In this document: in pieces, positions 1-9,030 of the stretch | Layout of the letters: each line of letters starts with the position of its first letter | Position numbering within the stretch: the stretch's first letter is position 1 | Assembly (NCBI RefSeq): GCF_008370325.1 | Contig: NZ_VNIP01000004.1 | Span: forward strand, 372,001-436,000 | Reading direction: 5' to 3' | Length of the DNA: 64,000 nucleotides | Source of the DNA: Martinezella tropici | GTDB lineage: Bacteria; Pseudomonadota; Alphaproteobacteria; Rhizobiales; Rhizobiaceae | Translations under genes and position numbers: made by a program | The notes under the pieces: generated by a model | Seen by the model: only the letters and a program-made list of their open reading frames with translations | The model's database searches: none | Told to the model about the DNA's origin: nothing

Positions 1-125
1 GCTCTGTTTACGAACTCGAGATGGGCCAGATCGGTCGCGATACCCAAAAGCGCGCGCGGGAGGCCGTGGATGCGGTCAACGAGGCGATCGTTCAACTCAT
101 CAACACAAGTTGGGGGCGTGGATGA
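1..125 (+). CDS. repA: RepA, plasmid partition ATPase (3' end only)
   Basis: Only the last 40 codons are inside the window (reading frame from base 3). They end in LINTSWGRG and a TGA at 123-125, which fits the C-terminal tail of RepA proteins of repABC plasmids. RepA is a ParA/Walker-type ATPase that with RepB segregates the plasmid and represses the operon. The stop overlaps the repB ATG in an ATGA, so the two are translationally coupled. The Walker motifs lie upstream of the window, so the call rests on the tail and on the repB-repC context. Confidence 0.85.
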   Translation, partial: SVYELEMGQIGRDTQKRAREAVDAVNEAIVQLINTSWGRG

Positions 126-1156
126 GCAAGAGCCCGAGAAAATCGATCGTCGCAAGTTTCGGCCTTCTTTCAGCCGAATTGGAAAGCAGCGAAGCTTCCG
201 TTGAACAACCTTCGCCGGCCCCCGCCCCCGCCCCCGCGGCGCAGCCGGGTCGTGTCGGGGCGGGCGTCATTGGGGCCGCGCACCGCGCGATTGGCGATAT
301 TCGCGCGGAACGTGATCGGCTGCGAGCCATCGTCGAATCCGGTGAAGGCTGGATACAGGATCTGGATCCCCAGATCATCGATCCATCCCCCTATCCGGAT
401 CGTCTGCCGGACGACAACCCCCAAGATTTCGAGAGATTCAAGCGCTCGATCGAGGAGGAAGGCCAGAAGATCCCGATCCAGGTCCGCCGACACCCGTCCG
501 CGGCCGACCGATATCAGGTGGTCTACGGTCATCGCAGATGGCGGGCTGCTCTAGAGCTTGGCCGTAGTGTCCGGGCCATAGAAGTCGAGATTTCGGATCT
601 CGATCTCGTCCTCGCGCAGGGCATCGAGAATGCCAGCAGGCAGGATCTGACATGGATCGAGCGGGCGTTGTTCGCCTCGCGCATGGACGATGCCGGCATC
701 AAAGCGCGGCACATCTATGCGGCACTCTCGATCGAGGATGCCGAGCTTGCCCGGATGCGCAGCGTCTATCGAGCGGTCCCGGCCGATGTGATCGAAGCGA
801 TCGGCAGGGCGCCGAAGGTTGGTCGCCCGCGTTGGCTGGAACTGGCGAAGACAGTCTCGGCACGACAGGATGCGCTGCAGGCGGTGCGTGCCGCTCTGTC
901 CGATGCAAGTGAGGCAAAGGAAACCTCGGACGAGAGATTCCAGCTGGCGTTGAATGCGATCAAGCCCCGCGCCGGTTCGCGCAATACCCAGGTGCCGATT
1001 TCCGATGCGTCGGGAATGAGGCTGGGAGCGTGCGTGGTATTGCCTCGTGAAATGCGGATCTCCGGCGAAGGTAAGCTGGGAACAGAATTCATAAAGTTTG
1101 TCGAGGAGGAGCTGCCCGGCCTGGTCGAGCGCTTCACTCGCCGGAAGAAAGCATAA
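122..1156 (+). CDS. repB: RepB, ParB-like centromere-binding partition protein
   Basis: A 344-residue ParB-family protein. The ParB/Sulfiredoxin-like domain spans about residues 84-170 and contains the signature YGHRRWRAA near residues 135-143. The N terminus (MSKSPRKS) is basic, followed by a proline/alanine-rich linker near residues 29-42. I chose the ATG at 122, which overlaps the repA stop, over a TTG at 110 that would only add a short unconserved extension. In repABC plasmids RepB binds parS palindromes and works with RepA in segregation and repression of the operon. Candidate binding sites lie just downstream at 1158 and at 7.7-7.9 kb. Confidence 0.95.
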   Translation: MSKSPRKSIVASFGLLSAELESSEASVEQPSPAPAPAPAAQPGRVGAGVIGAAHRAIGDIRAERDRLRAIVESGEGWIQDLDPQIIDPSPYPDRLPDDNPQDFERFKRSIEEEGQKIPIQVRRHPSAADRYQVVYGHRRWRAALELGRSVRAIEVEISDLDLVLAQGIENASRQDLTWIERALFASRMDDAGIKARHIYAALSIEDAELARMRSVYRAVPADVIEAIGRAPKVGRPRWLELAKTVSARQDALQAVRAALSDASEAKETSDERFQLALNAIKPRAGSRNTQVPISDASGMRLGACVVLPREMRISGEGKLGTEFIKFVEEELPGLVERFTRRKKA

Positions 1157-1157
1157 C

Positions 1158-1175
1158 CCCTGACAGGTGTCAGGG
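1158..1175. promoter_or_regulatory. parS-like palindrome (site 1, repB-repC gap)
   Basis: CCCTGACA-GG-TGTCAGGG forms two perfect 8-bp arms right after the repB stop. The same core recurs at 7708 and 7837. A repeated palindrome starting inside the rep locus fits a RepB/parS centromere site. The binding protein is inferred, not shown. Confidence 0.65.
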
Positions 1176-1203
1176 TTTTCAGATCGGAAAGGAAGCCTAG
1201 CAA

Positions 1204-1257
1204 AAGAAAAAAGGCCCCCAAACGTTGCCGTCGTGGAAGCCTTCTCTTCAATGTAGC
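1204..1257 (-). ncRNA. Antisense ctRNA (incompatibility RNA) against repC leader
   Basis: In repABC plasmids a small counter-transcribed RNA encoded opposite the repB-repC gap limits RepC synthesis. Here the minus strand has a promoter (TTGACT, 17 bp, GATTCT) at 1264-1292 and, about 50 nt on, a terminator. In it GGCTTCCA can pair with TGGGGGCC (two G-U pairs), followed by TTTTTTCTTTT at 1202-1212. The predicted RNA of about 54 nt is close to the size known for this class. Exact ends are estimates. Confidence 0.8.
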
Positions 1258-1263
1258 AACTGA

Positions 1264-1292
1264 AGAATCGCATTTCCACGAATCACAGTCAA
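1264..1292 (-). promoter_or_regulatory. Promoter of the antisense ctRNA
   Basis: Read on the minus strand: -35 TTGACT (1287-1292), 17-bp spacer, -10 GATTCT (1264-1269). It faces the antisense RNA and terminator. The match to the sigma-70 consensus is good at -35 and moderate at -10. Confidence 0.65.
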
Positions 1293-1350
1293 GCGTTTTT
1301 GGCACCGTTTTTGGTGAGCGGATTTCTTTTGCCTTGCGAGGGTGAGGGAA

Positions 1351-2574
1351 ATGCAAAATGGAAGTGTGACGACGCCCTTCGGGCGGCGGCCGATGTCGCT
1401 TGCCTTGGTGCGGCGGCAGGTTGCCACGGCCGAGATCGCGCCTGGCAAGACGGCCGACAAATGGAAGGTCTTTCGGGATGCATCCGAGGCCAGAGAACTG
1501 CTGGGATTGCAGGATCGCAGCCTGGCGGTACTCGACGCATTGCTGAGCTTTTATCCCGATAACGAGCTCCGCCAGGACGCGCAGCTTATCGTCTTCCCTT
1601 CCAATGCGCAGCTGACCTTACGTGCCCACGGCATTGCCGGGGCGACACTTCGCAGGCATCTCGCGCTTCTCGTGGAGGCTGGGCTGATTGTTCGGAAGGA
1701 CAGCGCCAATGGCAAGCGCTATGCCAGGAAGGACAGGGCGGGTGAGATCGAAAACGCTTTCGGCTTCGACATTTCGCCGCTTCTGCTGCGGGCAGAGGAA
1801 CTTGCAGGCATGGCGCAAAAGGTGGCAGCGGATCGCCTAGCGTTCCGGCGTGCCAAGGAAAGCCTGACGATCTGCCGGCGCGATGTGCGAAAGCTCATTA
1901 CGGCTGCGATCGAGGAAGGTGCCGCGGGCAACTGGGCAATGATCGAAGATATCTACATCCGCCTTGTCAGGCGCCTTCCGCGTTCTCCCGCGATGTCAGA
2001 GGTTGCCGGTATCCTCGAAGAGATGGAACTTCTGCGAAACGAGATCGTCAACCTTCTGGAAAATCAGCAAAAAGCTACAAATAACAGCACCAATGATGCT
2101 CATAATGAGCGCCACACACAGAATTCAAATCCCGAATCCATCTATGAACTTGAACCAAGCTCTCGAAAAGAGCTGGGGGCGACGCCTGAGAGGAAAAACG
2201 AGCCGCACAGCGAGACGATGCGAACGTTCCCGTTGGGTTTGGTGCTGAAAGCTTGCCCGGAGATTATTGCCTACGGGCCGAATGGGGCTATCAGCAATTG
2301 GCTGGAGCTGATGTCCGCCGCCATCGTGGTTCGATCGATGCTGGGCGTCAGCCCTTCGGCCTATCAGGATGCCTGCGAGGCGATGGGACCTGAGAACGCC
2401 GCGACGACAGTCGCCTGCATTCTTGAACGGTCGGGGCACATCAACTCCGCCGGCGCGTATCTGCGGGATCTCACGATGAAGGCGAAACGCGGCGAGTTTT
2501 CCGTCGGACCGGCAATCATGGCTTTGCTCCGGGCAAACGGCCATGGCGACCATGTGACGGGAAAGGCCTCATGA
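1351..2574 (+). CDS. repC: RepC, replication initiator
   Basis: 407 residues. It begins with the family-typical N terminus MQNGSVTTPFGRRP and carries a winged-helix replication-initiation region in the first half (about residues 60-180). RepC is the initiator of repABC plasmids and acts at an origin inside its own gene. The ATG at 1351 is preceded by GAGGG; a GTG at 1342 is an in-frame alternative. Synthesis is probably limited by the antisense RNA at 1204-1257. The length is normal and I see no lesion, so the replicon should be functional. Confidence 0.95.
   Translation: MQNGSVTTPFGRRPMSLALVRRQVATAEIAPGKTADKWKVFRDASEARELLGLQDRSLAVLDALLSFYPDNELRQDAQLIVFPSNAQLTLRAHGIAGATLRRHLALLVEAGLIVRKDSANGKRYARKDRAGEIENAFGFDISPLLLRAEELAGMAQKVAADRLAFRRAKESLTICRRDVRKLITAAIEEGAAGNWAMIEDIYIRLVRRLPRSPAMSEVAGILEEMELLRNEIVNLLENQQKATNNSTNDAHNERHTQNSNPESIYELEPSSRKELGATPERKNEPHSETMRTFPLGLVLKACPEIIAYGPNGAISNWLELMSAAIVVRSMLGVSPSAYQDACEAMGPENAATTVACILERSGHINSAGAYLRDLTMKAKRGEFSVGPAIMALLRANGHGDHVTGKAS
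2060..2150. other. A+T-richer stretch inside repC, candidate oriV
   Basis: Within repC the bases around 2065-2150 are clearly richer in A and T (for example AAAAAGCTACAAATAACAGC) than the flanking coding sequence. In repABC plasmids the origin lies in such a stretch in the middle of repC. The assignment rests on composition and family knowledge only. Confidence 0.4.
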
Positions 2575-2756
2575 GGTAAGCGGTCTCGGGACGCGCCGAA
2601 GCTTGTTCGCTTGCGATGATAGGTTTGGCCGAATGAGGTCGGCGACAGATAGAGCTGTTTGGCGTTCTCACAAACGATACGGCCACAGCGGAAAGATTTA
2701 GCTGTGGCCGAGCGTCTCCCGTCGAAGATGATCGACGGTGCATGCATGCAGGAGGT

Positions 2757-2930
2757 TTAACGGCAGACGCGTTCCTTGCGAATAACCCAATGACCGTGAA
2801 CCTTGTGCTTCACGGTCTTGACGAAGCAGTCCCGATGATGATGGCGGTGGAACGGAGCTGCCTGGGACGGGGCGCTGACGGCGACGACGGATGCCAGGGC
2901 GATTGCGGAAGCAAGAAGCAGGTTTTTCAT
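2757..2930 (-). CDS. Small secreted His-rich protein
   Basis: A 57-residue protein with a clear Sec signal peptide (MKNLLLASAIALASVVAVS, cleavage likely after SQA near residues 23-26). The mature part is short and basic: an HRHHHRD cluster, Cys near the start and a C-terminal ERVC. The ATG at 2930 has GAGGA upstream; a longer reading with 21 extra residues lacks support. The mature end (one Cys, basic/His patch, Arg/Val-rich tail, final Cys) loosely resembles the proteins at 25826 and 43555. Function unknown; metal binding or a structural periplasmic role are guesses. Confidence 0.65.
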   Translation of the reverse strand: MKNLLLASAIALASVVAVSAPSQAAPFHRHHHRDCFVKTVKHKVHGHWVIRKERVCR

Positions 2931-3456
2931 GTTGGTCCTCGTAAGCACTGGGGGGTTGATGCTGCGCGATAACGCCTGACTTTGATGCCCCAATTCGACT
3001 TAACTGAAAATGAATAGCATGCTTACAAATTTGTAATGCTTCGATGATGCTTCATGGAAAAGGAGCGGCGGATCGGGAGCCGATACGATCGATGATCGCA
3101 TATCTCCTTTCGGCAAGAAGAATGGCATTTCTCTCCCCTCTCCTTCCTCGACTCCAGTCATCCGGCGAAGGCTGGGCGAGATTTTGATCCTGGAACCGGC
3201 GCCAAAGGCCGATCATTGTTTTACTTGGCCCCTGTGCATTATTCAGACACGGATTCACGGTCGGCACTATCGCCTTGAATCGGCAGCTTTCGACCTTCTT
3301 TGCGGATAAGAACGCAGACTTAGCCATTCCCCGAACGCAACTGCTTGTTCGTTCTTCCGCTTCCGCCACCCAGTTGGCGAAAACGACCGTCGATCGAGCT
3401 CTACCCTGTCCTGCGTCGCCCTTTACCGGCCCATATCAGCTCGGTATATTCAACGA
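2931..3456. other. Intergenic region, no gene supported
   Basis: About 0.5 kb between the small secreted protein gene and the TetR gene. The open frames lack a credible start, ribosome site or recognisable protein. It should hold the promoters for the two divergent neighbours. Confidence 0.6.
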
Positions 3457-4056
3457 ATGATGAGTACCGACAACATTTCGGCGCGGCGCATTCCCAGGCA
3501 ACATCGCTCTCGGCAGACTGTAGAGGCCGTCCTTGCTGCCGTCCCTCTGGTCGTGAAACGGCACGGGGCCGGATATGTCACGACCAACCGCATTGCCGAG
3601 GTCGCAGGAGTGAGTATCGGCTCACTGTATCAGTATTTTCCGGACAAAAGATCGATTTTTAGTGCTTTGCATGAGCGCCATGTCGAAGACGTTCGAAACT
3701 TGCTGGGGCGCTATGTCGGTGCACATGAGTCATCGTCCTTCAGCAGATTTGCGGTCGAGTTGGTTGAGGAACTTGTCGATCTACATTGCGTCGAGACAGA
3801 ATTACACCAGCTGATTTCCGCGTCGGTCAATGAGGGTCCGGAGCATTTTCGCCATGCATTGCGATCGGTGTTTGAGCAGGCCATCGCTCAAAGCGGCTCT
3901 GAAAACATCAACCGCATCTTGTTTGTCCTGCCGAGTCTGGTCGAAGGTGTCGTCCACGCGGCGACATTGTCGCCATTCACGTCCCGCGAGGCCAAGGGCG
4001 AAGCGGTGAAGGCGACCCTCGCCTACCTGTCCACCCATCGCGAGTTAGGTCGATAA
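3457..4056 (+). CDS. TetR/AcrR family transcriptional regulator
   Basis: 199 residues. The N-terminal helix-turn-helix (about residues 15-62) has the family pattern TTNRIAEVAGVSIGSLYQYF followed by DKRSIF; the C-terminal ligand domain is helical and not specific to a known effector. Two tandem ATGs (3457, 3460) are possible. It ends 40 bases before the convergent NmrA-like gene, so the oxidoreductase/hydrolase pair at 4.1-5.8 kb is a plausible but unproven target. The ligand cannot be read from the sequence. Confidence 0.9.
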   Translation: MMSTDNISARRIPRQHRSRQTVEAVLAAVPLVVKRHGAGYVTTNRIAEVAGVSIGSLYQYFPDKRSIFSALHERHVEDVRNLLGRYVGAHESSSFSRFAVELVEELVDLHCVETELHQLISASVNEGPEHFRHALRSVFEQAIAQSGSENINRILFVLPSLVEGVVHAATLSPFTSREAKGEAVKATLAYLSTHRELGR

Positions 4057-4096
4057 GTCGCCTTTAAACCGAACAATGTCAAAGCAAGGCATAGGT

Positions 4097-4966
4097 TCAT
4101 TGGGATCGGCCCGCCTTTTTGGCAAAATACCCGACGTTTTCGTCGATCCAATCACCAAAATTCTTTGGTGGGCGCCGGAGCAGTTGCTGTACACCATCGC
4201 TGACAGTGGCGAGCCGGCCCTCGCGAATGGCCCGCCAGATATCGACCAACGCCTCCGCATACGCGTGATCGGCCCACAACAGCGCGTCCGTCATCGCATC
4301 GGCATCAGACAGGGTTTCGTAGCGGACGGATATGCCTATCGCTTCCCCGATAGCCGTCGCCATCCGCCTGTAGCTCAGAGCTTCAGGGCCTGTAATGACT
4401 GGCGATTCGTTCCGAGGTTCCCTGCCAGTCAAGATTGACACGACGACGTCGGCGATATCGTCGGGGTGTATGAAGGCAATCTTGCCGTCGCCGGTCGATG
4501 AGGAAAGCACCCCATCGTCGCGAATCGAGTCTGCCCAACTCAAGGCATTCGACATGAGCGCCGATGATCGAATGAAGGTATGGTACACACCACTCGCCCG
4601 GATGGCCTCCTCTCCACGCGCGTGCCAGGGACCGGTTCCCACGCCGGTTTCGACGTCAAGCGTTGAGAGTTTGACGAGATGCCGCACGCCGGCATCTCGT
4701 TCCGCCAGCGCGCAGGTGCGGTCCCGCTCTCCCAGATGAGGACCGATGTTGATCAGGAAAAGAGCGTCACACCCTTGAAACACGTCTGCCAAATCGGTTC
4801 GCGAGCCTGCGAGGTTGCCTAGCCGGATTTCTACGCGGTCGCCAAATACCGTCCGTGTTTTCTCGGGTTTGCGGGTGAGCAGGCAGGGCGTCGCGCCGGC
4901 GCCGATAAGGCGCTCTGTGACGAGAGAGCCTATGTTCCCGGTAGCCCCGGTGATAAGGTATTTCAT
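4097..4966 (-). CDS. NmrA-like NAD(P)-binding oxidoreductase/epimerase
   Basis: 289 residues, Rossmann fold of the atypical short-chain dehydrogenase (NmrA/QorB-like) type. The N-terminal nucleotide-binding motif TGATGNIG is at residues 7-14 and an HPDDIADV segment typical of the family lies in the second half. Such proteins act as NAD(P)H quinone or azo reductases or as redox sensors; the substrate here is unknown. The ATG overlaps the stop of the upstream SGNH hydrolase (TGATG), so the two form one operon on the minus strand. Confidence 0.85.
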   Translation of the reverse strand: MKYLITGATGNIGSLVTERLIGAGATPCLLTRKPEKTRTVFGDRVEIRLGNLAGSRTDLADVFQGCDALFLINIGPHLGERDRTCALAERDAGVRHLVKLSTLDVETGVGTGPWHARGEEAIRASGVYHTFIRSSALMSNALSWADSIRDDGVLSSSTGDGKIAFIHPDDIADVVVSILTGREPRNESPVITGPEALSYRRMATAIGEAIGISVRYETLSDADAMTDALLWADHAYAEALVDIWRAIREGRLATVSDGVQQLLRRPPKNFGDWIDENVGYFAKKAGRSQ

Positions 4967-5802
4967 CAGAGCTCACTCCAGGATCGAATGATCTCGAGGG
5001 CTACTCGCTGCTGCCCCGCTTGCGTGAAGTGAAGCCCATCCTCCATTAGCAATTCGTTCAGCGATGGTGCATCGAGCCGCTGAAACAGATCGACGACCGG
5101 ATCACCTAGACCGTGCATGGCGGTTGCAACCTGCGCGATGTCGTCATTGCGAAAGTGCACACCGAAGTGAGACAGTGCCCAATGTTTGGTCACCTGGTTT
5201 TCGTTTACCGCGACGGGCGTGATCCATAGGCACCGCGCTCCCGTTTCCCTCGTGACGCGGGAACGAAGTTCGGCGAGATTTCGGGCGGTCTCTTGGTGAT
5301 GGACAATCGTCTTGGTGGGTTCGGGGCCTTGTGTCCTTGCGTCGTTCAGTCCGAGGAAGAACAGGACCCAATCCGGGCGGCCGGTAAGCACTTCACTGAA
5401 CCGGACCAAGCCATGCGTGGTCGTATCGCCGCTAATGGCGCTTGCCACTACCGATATATTGTCGTCCGGTCGCCGGGCTGAAATCAATTCCTGCAGGATG
5501 ATCGCCCAGGACTGCGGATCTGATGTCCGACTGTCGCCAAAAGCGAAGATTCGGGCATCTGTGCGCAGCGGTAGCCGGTCAACCATTGCTCCATTGTCGG
5601 GTTCGGCCAGGAGCATTCGCGCCGATGCTTTCGCACCTGCAGTGAGCTCGGCAAGCACTGTCGAATAGTATTCCGGATCAAGACCCAGCAAAGCCGCTCG
5701 AGCTTGCTCGGTGAGCGATGCCGCCCCCGGAAGCGACGCCACCGTCTTCTCAGGTTGAAAGACCTTCACCATCCAATGCATTTGCTCTTTTGACATTTTC
5801 AT
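4966..5802 (-). CDS. SGNH/GDSL-family hydrolase
   Basis: 278 residues from the ATG at 5802, which has AAGGA upstream; a longer frame to 5886 adds an unsupported leader. Catalytic blocks: block I FGDS with Ser91, block III in FFLGLNDAR (Gly/Asn), and block V DGLHFT supplying Asp and His near the C terminus. SGNH enzymes are esterases or lipases acting on acyl esters. No signal peptide is visible, so a cytoplasmic role is likely. It is followed directly by the NmrA-like gene. Confidence 0.85.
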   Translation of the reverse strand: MKMSKEQMHWMVKVFQPEKTVASLPGAASLTEQARAALLGLDPEYYSTVLAELTAGAKASARMLLAEPDNGAMVDRLPLRTDARIFAFGDSRTSDPQSWAIILQELISARRPDDNISVVASAISGDTTTHGLVRFSEVLTGRPDWVLFFLGLNDARTQGPEPTKTIVHHQETARNLAELRSRVTRETGARCLWITPVAVNENQVTKHWALSHFGVHFRNDDIAQVATAMHGLGDPVVDLFQRLDAPSLNELLMEDGLHFTQAGQQRVALEIIRSWSEL

Positions 5803-6552
5803 CGGGATAGGTTCCTTATGGCTGTGATCAGATGTAGGCAAGTTAGCCAGCAAGTGACTGATCGTCAGCTCGCGTTTGAACGCCAAAAAAACCGTTTAAA
5901 AATATGTATTTGGAAAGCGTTACTCAGGTTTCTTGAGCCGAGTGTCTCGCCCGTCCATGTTCCGGCGATCGCCGCGATGAGCGAGCGGGCTCTGCAGCGG
6001 CCGCCTCGATTTTCTCCATTTGGGGCCGCAACTCCTCAGGTTGAGCGACAATCGGTCAAGTTTCCAGGCAACGGCGACACCGCCCTCGCCGAGCTGGCTG
6101 ATCACTCCCTGGAATTGCGGCCTGTCCAATACCCACCACTGGCAGCTTCCTCGAATATCCGTTAGCATCCCACAGCGTTAAGCTCGCGAGCCTGCGCCAC
6201 ATTCGAGTGTTCGTCGCCCTTTGGTTCCTGGGCATATCCGACCCGGGCGGGTTCGACGCTCGATTCGGTCCTTTTGCAAGCGGCATCCGTAATCGAATGG
6301 TATCGCCGGCGTTTTGGCGAGGAGTTCAGACGAGATTACGTCCCGGCCAATCTGGCTTCTGTTCGGCGTCGGTGCTGGAATGTATGGCTAGTGGAAGTAA
6401 TAAGCGCGGTAGCTGCCGTAATGATAAAAAGACACATAAAAAACAGATAGTTAAAGGCGTGAAAATTTTGGTCTTATAGGCACCAATTGTAACGGGAGAA
6501 GGCTTGGCGGTCCCGCTGAAGCGGCCAACCTGAGTAGAGCCATTAGAAACTT
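5803..6552. other. Intergenic region, no gene supported
   Basis: Roughly 0.75 kb. Frames here are short, lack ribosome sites and resemble nothing I know. It leads into the decayed corridor that follows and is probably itself degraded sequence. Confidence 0.55.
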
Positions 6553-6732
6553 CTACTTCAGACTCTCCGTCACGAAAACCGAGAGAGGATCGGGCTGACA
6601 TTGGCCGATGGAATTGAGATAAACGTAGCCAGAGCTCTCATAGAGCGCGCTGGCACCCAGACCGTTGGTGCCGGTCTCCAAGTACAATCGCTGATCTGGC
6701 GCGCCTTCATCTCGAATGTCTCGAGCACTGCG
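6553..6732 (-). pseudogene. GNAT acetyltransferase remnant (C-terminal third)
   Basis: The minus-strand frame contains LYLETG, then ALYESSGY, then DPLSVFV before the stop. This is the order of the C-terminal acetyl-CoA-binding half of a GNAT N-acetyltransferase. The N-terminal half is missing: upstream residues do not fit the family. The open frame runs on to 6786 but the GNAT-like part begins near 6732. It is a decay product, not a working enzyme. Confidence 0.6.
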
Positions 6733-6869
6733 CGCGACAAACCCTGCCATCGCCAAGCTGCCGAATGAACATACTCCTGACTTCACCGTCGCTGTCGCCC
6801 TCGTGTTTCGCCGCGCCGCAGTCGGTCGTCATTCGAACCCTCAAGTTCAGAGGGTGCGGCTCGGAATAC

Positions 6870-7410
6870 TTATTCATTCGCACTCGATCGTGCCTGGCAG
6901 CCGAGGCTCATAACTGAGGGGTCAGAATTCATGGACACGCGTAGCAGCTGGATGGCCTGGACGACAGTTGGTCCTGGGGTTGTCGGCGGGTCGGGGCGCT
7001 CGCAGAATTCACGCCATACGTAGAGGGTCACTTCGGCGCCATCCGTTCCCAGCTCCCCCTGCCCTTCCGCAAGACCTTCCAGCACACGATAGCGGGGATC
7101 CTGTCAGAAGAGTTGCTCGACCAATCGTAAATCGGGATCACATGAAAATGGATTGTGTAGCCGGGAATATGCCCATACCGACCCATATAGACGCGTCGGG
7201 CATTCAATCGATGCTTCAGGTTAGTCTGCGCTCTCGCCAGCAGTGGGCCAAGTTCCTCCAAGGCGCCCGCGGACAGGTCCGATAAATCGGAAGCGAGGTT
7301 TTTGGAGGTGATGATGAGATAGCCGGTGAGAGCTGAATTTGCGCGATGGCTGATAGCCCATCCATCGGTCTCTGCTATAAGATATGGATCGGTTCTTCAA
7401 ACAGCCTCCC
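6870..7410 (-). pseudogene. HIT-family hydrolase, frameshifted
   Basis: Read on the minus strand in three frames, the segment gives FEEPIHI, then ETDGWAISHRANSAL through GYTIHFHVIPIYDW (the HIT His-rich motif), then LYVWREFCE and PGPTV at the C terminus. At least two frame changes are needed, one near 7385 and one near 7090-7115. HIT proteins are nucleotide hydrolases or transferases. The protein can no longer be made in one piece unless these are sequencing errors. Confidence 0.7.
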
Positions 7411-7707
7411 CTTCGTCGCCTGAACAACCGTAGCGTGGTTGTACGGCGTTTCGCTTTCACCGTATGGATGACAGCATATAGGGAGCTTTGGTGTCGACCG
7501 ATCAGATAGGCGACATCGGCCCAGCCAACCTATTCATGCCAGGAGCTGAAAAGCGCTGATGCCCCAGTCCTGCTAGGCGTCGCGGGTCGACGGCAGACCT
7601 GGAATGGTGGCGAGCGGCGATTTATCAGCCGCTCTCAGGCGAGCAAGGAGGACGAGCTTCGTTACTGGGGTGTTTGGCGAAGGTCTGCGAGTATTGTGCA
7701 AGGAAAA

Positions 7708-7723
7708 CCTGACAGCTGTCAGG
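7708..7723. promoter_or_regulatory. parS-like palindrome (site 2)
   Basis: CCTGACAGCTGTCAGG, a perfect 16-bp palindrome flanked by AAAA on the left and GTTTT on the right. Same core as the site after repB. Probably a RepB-binding centromere site. Confidence 0.6.
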
Positions 7724-7836
7724 GTTTTGGCAAGACAGGATTGTGATCGGGAGAGACATGGGCAGACTTGGCGTCGCTTCCGTCGGGCCCGAAAATAGCC
7801 TGGCGTGGCGGTTCAGGACCTAAGAATGCAACTTAT

Positions 7837-7864
7837 GAAAACCCTGACAGCTGTCAGGGTTTTC
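7837..7864. promoter_or_regulatory. parS-like palindrome (site 3, 28-bp perfect)
   Basis: A perfect 28-bp inverted repeat: left arm GAAAACCCTGACAG, right arm its exact complement. It is the longest of the three copies and contains the 16-bp core of site 2. Confidence 0.65.
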
Positions 7865-7999
7865 ATAGGGAAGGCCGTTATCCTGGTGAACGCGGCATAT
7901 TGGCTCGGTGTCAGGGCGAAGGGGATTGTTGCCAGGGAGATCGGGGTCTGTATCCAGTATGCGTCCACGCGGGACAGAGGGGGCTAGGCACTGCACTTA

Positions 8000-9030
8000 C
8001 TCGTTGATCCGGGGAAGCGCCCGCCCGATGCGCCATCTGCGGCGGGCCGCCCCGCGCGATGAAGAAGCACGTCATCTGGCTAAACATACGTTGATAGCCG
8101 TCGTTCGACGGGATCGTCTGCACGACCAGCCTGCTTTGGTGAAACTGCTCCCGGTAGATGATGATGTTCGATATCAGCGAGGCGCCGACGGACCCACCCG
8201 TGTTGCGAGCCGCGTTGAGGAGAGCCGAGGCCTGATCGGTCTCGATGGAGGGAATGCCATCATAGGAAGTTGATGTGATGGGCAGGAAAATGAAGAGCAC
8301 GCCGGTCCCCCAGCAGCATGTTGGCGTCGGCCAGATGCCCGAAGCCGATACCGCTATAGGCTCTGGTCAAGTGGCATATGGAGAATGCGCCAAGACGGCG
8401 CGATGGCGATCAGGTATTTCGGTGGCACTTTCGATGAGAGAAAGCCGACGACGAACATCATGATTATGGCTGCCACGCCGGGAGAAAGCATCAGGCCTGC
8501 CGAGGCGGCGGAATGGCTGAGATTCTGCAGAACGACTTGCGGCAGGTATTGGGTCGTGGCGAGCAGCAATGCGGCCGCTGCCAAGCATCACCAGAAGGGA
8601 CGTGCCGAATTACCGGCTGGGCAGCTTTTGATGTCGCCGGCGGGGTTCTTTGTGTTTCAGCTCCCAGGGGAACATCGGGGCAAAGGCTAAGACGCCGATC
8701 GCGGCAGCAACGATGATGAAGTTTGAGCCAAATCAGCCGTGTTCGAGGTCGCCCTCGAACACCAGCTCCAGTATGCCAAGGCAGGTCGCGACCAAAGCGA
8801 AGTAAATCTAGGCAAAGCCCGGGATTCTGACCGCGGAGCCGCACGCGTTCCCCTGCGACTCTTTGATCGGCATCCCGCGGCATCCCGACGGCGGCAAATG
8901 TCAAAATGCCGACGCATCCGTTGATCAGGAAACACCACTGCCAGGACAACTTACCGGAAAGCCCTCTGCCCGGCCCCACCATGGAAGCGACCCCAGGCAG
9001 CATTCGGGAGCGCTTTCGAACAGTGGGCGT
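8000..9030 (-). pseudogene. EmrB/DHA2-type MFS efflux transporter, multiply frameshifted
   Basis: Minus-strand fragments in several frames follow the order of a DHA2 drug-efflux permease. First LSWQWCFLIN and VGILTFAAV, then (after a frame change) AALLLATTQYLPQVVLQ with SAGLMLSPG, and last DQASALLNAARNTGGSVG and YREQFHQSR near the C terminus. At least three frame changes interrupt it. Intact members are about 500 residues with 14 membrane spans. This copy cannot encode a full pump; boundaries are approximate. Confidence 0.75.

Larger units (their letters stand above)
7411..7910. other. Non-coding stretch holding two parS-like sites
   Basis: About 0.5 kb without a supported gene. The short frames here share the peptide LTAVRV only because each crosses a copy of the same palindrome. 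A half site GGTGTCAGGG is also present at about 7908-7917. Confidence 0.6.
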
